A stretch of 64,000 bases of DNA. It comes from Blastococcus sp. TF02-09. Its GTDB lineage: Bacteria > Actinomycetota > Actinomycetes > Mycobacteriales > Geodermatophilaceae. Location: contig NZ_QOHH01000011.1 of assembly GCF_003319105.1 (NCBI RefSeq), forward strand, positions 1 to 64,000, in the 5' to 3' direction. The notes under the pieces are model-generated. The model was not told the origin of the DNA. It worked only from the letters and a program-made list of their open reading frames with translations, and ran no database searches. The position numbers and the translations under genes are program-made. How positions within the stretch are numbered: the first letter of the stretch is position 1; every line of letters starts with the position of its first letter. This document shows positions 60,027 through 64,000 of the stretch, piece after piece.

Positions 60027-60065
60027 GCCCGGACCGCCGAGCAGCGGCGACCGGAGCCGGGCACA

Positions 60066-60995
60066 GTGAGGGCCATGCGGGTGCGCGTGGACGGGGGCCG
60101 ACGGCTGCGGTTCGACGACGGCACCCCGGTGACCGCCGCCTCGGCGGTCGCGCCGCTGGGCGACGGATGGCTGGTGGCGCAGGACGACGCGACCATCGCC
60201 GCCTGGCGCCGGCCCGGGTCGGTGGTGCCGGTGCGGTTGCTGCCGCCGATCGAGGGGCTGGACCGGTTCTCCGAGGCCGCCGGCACCAAGCGCCTCAAGC
60301 CCGACCTCGAGGTGGCCTGCCCGGCCGAGGTGGACGGCGCGCCCGCGGTGCTGCTGCTCGGGTCCGGTTCCTCACCGCGGCGCATGCGCGGCGTCCTGGT
60401 CCGCCTGCTGGACGGCGAGCCGGTGGCCACCGCCGCCGACCTGTCACCCCTCTACGAGCGCACCGCCGGCCTGCTGGGCCTGCCGCTGGACCAGCTCAAC
60501 CTCGAAGGCGCCGCCCGCCACCGGGACCGCGTGCGCTGGTTCCAGCGGGGCAACCTGGCCGCCGGCATCCCCTCGGCCGGCGTGGACCTTCCGCTGGAGG
60601 CGCTGGTGGCCGCGGTGCTCGGGCGGGCCGGCGCGGCGGAGGTGCCGGTCGCCCGGCCGCTGCGCTACGACCTGGGCGACGTCGAGGGGGTCGGCCTCGC
60701 GGTGACCGACGCCGTCGCGCTACCGGACGGCCGGATGCTGCTCAGCGCCGCCGCCGAGGACACGCCCAACGCCGTCGACGACGGGCCGGTGGTCGCCACG
60801 GCGCTCGCCCTGGTCGACGACGACACGGTGGTCGCCGTCGCACCGCTGCCGGAGGTCGACGGGCACGTGCACAAGGTGGAGGGGCTGGCGCTGCGCGCGT
60901 TCGAGGGCGGCACCGTGCACCTGCTCGCGGTGGTCGACGACGACGACCCCGGAGCGCCGTCGGCGGAGCTGGACCTCCGGGTCGAACTCGGCTGA
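60066..60995 (+). CDS. DUF6929-like beta-propeller protein
   Basis: 309 residues from GTG 60066 (or ATG 60075). A repeated beta pattern with GDGWLVAQDDATIAAW, GTKRLKPDLEVAC, VLLLGSGSSPRRM, DQLNLEGAARHRDRVRWFQRGN and GHVHKVEGLALR suits a cytoplasmic propeller of the DUF6929/phytase-like group. No catalytic site recognised and no signal peptide. The region 60996-61189 between it and the GGDEF-EAL gene holds no gene I can support. Confidence 0.65.
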   Translation: MRAMRVRVDGGRRLRFDDGTPVTAASAVAPLGDGWLVAQDDATIAAWRRPGSVVPVRLLPPIEGLDRFSEAAGTKRLKPDLEVACPAEVDGAPAVLLLGSGSSPRRMRGVLVRLLDGEPVATAADLSPLYERTAGLLGLPLDQLNLEGAARHRDRVRWFQRGNLAAGIPSAGVDLPLEALVAAVLGRAGAAEVPVARPLRYDLGDVEGVGLAVTDAVALPDGRMLLSAAAEDTPNAVDDGPVVATALALVDDDTVVAVAPLPEVDGHVHKVEGLALRAFEGGTVHLLAVVDDDDPGAPSAELDLRVELG

Positions 60996-61189
60996 TCTCC
61001 ACGTCCCTGGGGTCACGGCCGGCCCGCGTCCCGGTGGCTGACCACCGCAGTGCCGGGCCGGGCCGGTGGCGCTGATCACCGTCGTGCGCGACTCCGACAT
61101 CCGCTGGGCGCTACAGCAAGCAGGGCGACGTGTCGATGTAGTCATCGCACGGTCGCACGAGGCGGTCTGCACCACCTGGAGGACCGCCG

Positions 61190-63172
61190 ATGTCTCACCG
61201 CCCCGCTGCTGGACCTCCCGACCGCTTCCGCGGCCGCCGTCGCTCCGTCCTCTCGACGCACGCGGCACCCGCAGGACTCGTCGTCGTCCTCGCCGCACTG
61301 GCCGTCTTCTCCGTGACGGCATCGGTCAGCAACGCGTCGGCCGCGGCCAAGGCCGAGCTCAGCGTCGACGTCTCGGAGTGGGCCGACCAGGCCGAGGCCT
61401 CGCTGGCCGACCAGGAGGCCCTGACCGACGAGCGCGCCGAGGAGGACAGCGCCGAGGCCGAGGCCGAGTACTGGGCAGCCGTGGCCGCGACGCGGGAGGC
61501 CCTCCAGCACATCAGCTCGGCCACGCACGGCCTGGAATCCGCGACGGCGCACGAGTGGATGGCGCTGCAGGACGGCTACGAGGCGGCCGTCGCCGATCTC
61601 CTCGTCGTCGCCCGCGTGACACCGGAGGCGACCGAGGAGTACGAGGACACGCACGTCGACGCGTACTTCGACGCCATCAAGGACGTCGTGGAGGAGGAGA
61701 GCCGCGAGCACCGGCAGCGGGCCGACGAGGCCCTCAGCGGCCTGCGCCGGCTGCAGGAGCTGCTGCTGTGGGTGACGCCGGCAGCCTTCGGCGCGGGATT
61801 GCTCCTCGTGGCGTGGTGCACCACCGTCCTCGTCCGCAGCCGGCGCGAGGCCGCCGCACGCGCGGACGAGAACCGGCGCCAGGCCTTGCACGACGCGCTC
61901 ACCGGGCTGCCGAACCGCACGCTGCTGCGTCTGCGCGCCGAGGAGGCGCTCGCTGCCGCGCAGGACGGGGTCGGCACGGTGGCGCTCATGCTCATCGACC
62001 TCGACCGCTGCAAGGAGATCAACGACACGCTCGGGCACGCCTACGGCGACATCGTCCTGGAGGCGGTCGGCGACCGGCTGCGGGCAGCGGTCCGTGACAC
62101 CGACACCGTGGCGCGCCTGGGCGGCGACGAGTTCGCCATCCTCCTCCCACGGGTGGACGACGTCGACGCCGCGCGTCAGCTGGCGGCCCGCGTGCAGGCC
62201 GCGCTGGATCCGAGCATCGAGGCGGACGGCGCGACGCTCGACGTCGACGCCAGCATCGGCATCGCCCTCGCCGGGGTCGACGGCACCGACGTCAGCGCGT
62301 TGCTGCGCGACGCCGACATCGCGATGTACGCGGCGAAGGACCGCAGCCTGGGCGTGTGCGTCTTCGACGCCGGCTTGAACTCGCACAGCCCCGAGCGGCT
62401 GGGACTGCTCGGCGACCTGCGCCGTGCCATCGAGGCGGGTGAGCTGGTGCTGCACTACCAGCCCAAGGTCACCTCCACCGGCGAGGTGTGCGGTGTGGAG
62501 GCGCTCGTGCGCTGGCAGGACCCCGAACGGGGTCTGGTGCCGCCGGGAGTGTTCATCCCGCTGGCCGAGCGGACGCCGCTGATCCACGCGCTGACGCGGT
62601 ACGTCATCGACTCGGCGCTCGCGCAGTGCGCGCGCTGGGCGGCCGACGGCCGGCACCTGCAGGTCGCGGTCAACGTGTCGGCGCGCAACCTGGTGGACGA
62701 CGGCTTCGTCGACGACGTCCTCGAACGCCTCGCCACGCGGGGTCTGCCGGCGTCCGCGCTCGAGCTGGAGGTCACCGAGAGCGCGATCATGGCCGACCCG
62801 GTCCGGGCGCGGCACATCCTCGGCCGCCTCGCCGCGGCGGGGGTGACCCTCTCCATCGACGACTTCGGCGCCGGCTACACCTCGCTGGCCCACCTCAAGG
62901 GCCTCCCGGTGCACCAGCTCAAGATCGACCGCTCGATCGTCGCGCAGATGACCAGCGACGTCGGGGATGCGGTGATCGTGCGCTCGGTCATCGACCTGGG
63001 ACACCACCTGGGCCTGACCACCGTCGCGGAGGGGGTGGAGGACCAGGCCACGTGGCGCGCGCTGCGGGCGGCCGGCTGTGATCTGGCGCAGGGCTTCCAC
63101 CTGGGCCGGCCGATGCCGGCGGAGCAGTTCGAGCAGTGGATCGACAGGGAGTGGAGCGCGGTCGCGACCTGA
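61190..63172 (+). CDS. Membrane GGDEF-EAL protein (cyclic di-GMP turnover)
   Basis: 660 residues from ATG 61190 (GGAGGA upstream). Two membrane helices (about 28-48 and 193-216) frame an acidic helical periplasmic sensor (about 50-190). The GGDEF domain has an intact active site (GGDEF at 311-315) and the inhibitory I-site RDTD at 302-305. The EAL domain has EAL at 437-439, DDFGAGYTSL and KIDRSIV. Both cyclase and phosphodiesterase could work. It is the only c-di-GMP enzyme in the window and a plausible input to the matrix region. Confidence 0.93.
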   Translation: MSHRPAAGPPDRFRGRRRSVLSTHAAPAGLVVVLAALAVFSVTASVSNASAAAKAELSVDVSEWADQAEASLADQEALTDERAEEDSAEAEAEYWAAVAATREALQHISSATHGLESATAHEWMALQDGYEAAVADLLVVARVTPEATEEYEDTHVDAYFDAIKDVVEEESREHRQRADEALSGLRRLQELLLWVTPAAFGAGLLLVAWCTTVLVRSRREAAARADENRRQALHDALTGLPNRTLLRLRAEEALAAAQDGVGTVALMLIDLDRCKEINDTLGHAYGDIVLEAVGDRLRAAVRDTDTVARLGGDEFAILLPRVDDVDAARQLAARVQAALDPSIEADGATLDVDASIGIALAGVDGTDVSALLRDADIAMYAAKDRSLGVCVFDAGLNSHSPERLGLLGDLRRAIEAGELVLHYQPKVTSTGEVCGVEALVRWQDPERGLVPPGVFIPLAERTPLIHALTRYVIDSALAQCARWAADGRHLQVAVNVSARNLVDDGFVDDVLERLATRGLPASALELEVTESAIMADPVRARHILGRLAAAGVTLSIDDFGAGYTSLAHLKGLPVHQLKIDRSIVAQMTSDVGDAVIVRSVIDLGHHLGLTTVAEGVEDQATWRALRAAGCDLAQGFHLGRPMPAEQFEQWIDREWSAVAT

Positions 63173-63240
63173 ACGGTGAGTTCGTGATCCTCCGGCGGTC
63201 TACCCCTCGACCAGGACGACCAGCGCTCCGGGAGGACGCC

Positions 63241-63891
63241 ATGGGCCTCATCACGATCGAGACGTTCGCGACCCTCGACCTGGTCGGGCAGGCGCCCGGC
63301 GGTCCGGAGGAGGACGAGGAGGGCGGCTTCCCCTTCGGCGGCTGGCAGGCGCCGCTGTTCGACGAGGTCGCCGGCGCGCAGGTCGGCGCCGCGTACGAGG
63401 GCACGGATGCCCTGCTGCTGGGCCGGCGGACCTACGACATCTTCGCCGGCTTCTGGCCGCACCAGGACGCCGGCGGTGAGGACGGCGACATCGCGACCCT
63501 GTTCAACACGAGTCCCAAGTACGTCGCCTCCCGGGGCACGCCGGACCTGTCGTGGGCGGGCTCCACGCAGCTCGGCGCCGACCTCCCCGCCGCGGTGCGC
63601 GAGATCCGCGAGCGGCACGAGGACATCAAGGTCGTCGGCAGCCTGGACCTGGTGCAGACCCTGCTGCGGGAGAAGCTCTTCGACCGGCTGGACCTCTGGC
63701 TGCACCCGGTCGTGCTCGGCGTCGGCAAGAAGGTGTTCGCCGACGGCGCGGTGCCGACGAACCTCCAGCTGCTGGAGCCGGCCGCGACGAGCCCGTCGGG
63801 CACGGTGCACCTGCGCTACGGGCTCGCCGAGGGCACGCCGGGAACCGGGGACATGAGCCGGCCCGGCCGGGGCGTACAGGCCGGCGACTGA
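63241..63891 (+). CDS. Dihydrofolate reductase family (RibD C-terminal-like) protein
   Basis: 216 residues from ATG 63241 with GGAGG upstream. The family pattern: ITIETFATLDLVGQAPGG at the start, DALLLGRRTYDIFAGFWP, KYVASRGTPDLSW, IKVVGSLDLVQTLL and DLWLHPVVLGVGKKVFAD. These YwjB/RibD-C-like proteins bind NADPH; substrates are unknown and most are not the folate enzyme. The last 25 residues are low-complexity. Confidence 0.88.
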   Translation: MGLITIETFATLDLVGQAPGGPEEDEEGGFPFGGWQAPLFDEVAGAQVGAAYEGTDALLLGRRTYDIFAGFWPHQDAGGEDGDIATLFNTSPKYVASRGTPDLSWAGSTQLGADLPAAVREIRERHEDIKVVGSLDLVQTLLREKLFDRLDLWLHPVVLGVGKKVFADGAVPTNLQLLEPAATSPSGTVHLRYGLAEGTPGTGDMSRPGRGVQAGD

Positions 63892-63990
63892 CGGCCGCGG
63901 GACCGGGTGCCTGTCCCCGGAGGCGGCGACCGGCCATGATGGGCCGGTCGCCCGGCGGCGCCGGCCGGGGAGGCCGAGGGAGGGGACGCC

Positions 63991-64000
63991 GTGACCGAGC
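63991..64000 (+). CDS. Start of a further gene, cut by the window edge
   Basis: GTG ACC GAG at 63991 lies 6 nt after GGGAGGGG, a good ribosome-binding site, and the upstream sequence 63892-63990 has no competing frame. Only three codons are visible, so the product is unknown. Confidence 0.45.

Overview
The window is chromosomal DNA of a very high-GC actinobacterium. GTG starts are common, genes overlap by 4 nt (ATGA/GTGA), several starts look leaderless, there are IdeR-type iron boxes, and one block has the gene order of Mycobacterium tuberculosis Rv1330c-Rv1341. A flagellar FlbD-like gene and FliA-type promoters point to a motile genus, most likely Geodermatophilaceae (Blastococcus, Geodermatophilus or Modestobacter). 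That family call is inference. I see no tRNA, rRNA, CRISPR array or prophage. The only mobile DNA is the end of an IS30-family transposase at the left edge.

Layout. 1-650: IS30 end, a short palindromic repeat and an flbD-like gene. 651-5391: a three-gene membrane/cupredoxin-like operon divergent from a MerR regulator. 5452-7321: iron genes (siderophore-interacting protein, bacterioferritin, its ferredoxin) behind two IdeR-like boxes. 7368-21885: a regulatory, glycosyltransferase and matrix-protein region. 21977-23976: three envelope-stress-like genes. 24238-38113: mixed metabolism (crotonase, zinc peptidase, glutathionylspermidine synthase family, F420-type protein, ABC-F, arabinonolactone oxidase, aldo-keto reductase, MFS, alcohol dehydrogenase). 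38401-46924: M23 peptidase, CDF transporter, CtaG, MFS, RlmA-like methyltransferase, ctaD. 47014-59765: serB, NAD salvage, and clpS-mec-cysO-cysM-murI-PDE-rph-rdgB housekeeping genes with a LigD-type primase-polymerase and a broken acetyltransferase inserted. 59769-64000: hypothetical genes, a GGDEF-EAL protein, a DHFR-like protein and the start of a further gene.

The most interesting part is 7.4-21.9 kb. It holds a degenerate receiver + HEAT protein + processive GT2 operon; an oppositely oriented operon of receiver-PIG-L deacetylase fusion, ATP-grasp, PHP, second GT2 and a tiny membrane protein; an OmpR-type regulator; an operon of a TasA-like protein, a SipW-type signal peptidase, a second SipW-type substrate and a receiver/HPt-like protein lacking the HPt histidine; and a PAS histidine kinase. 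The parts are tied together by two kinds of shared DNA element. The first is a FliA/sigma28-like promoter (CTCAAG-N15-GCCGATCA), found identically before the receiver-HEAT-GT2 operon and the OmpR regulator and in variant form before flbD. The second is a 16-bp palindrome, TCACCC-N4-GGGTGA, in the control regions of the same transcription units. My reading, an inference, is a motility-linked exopolysaccharide and TasA-like matrix (biofilm) programme; the GGDEF-EAL protein near 61-63 kb may feed into it.
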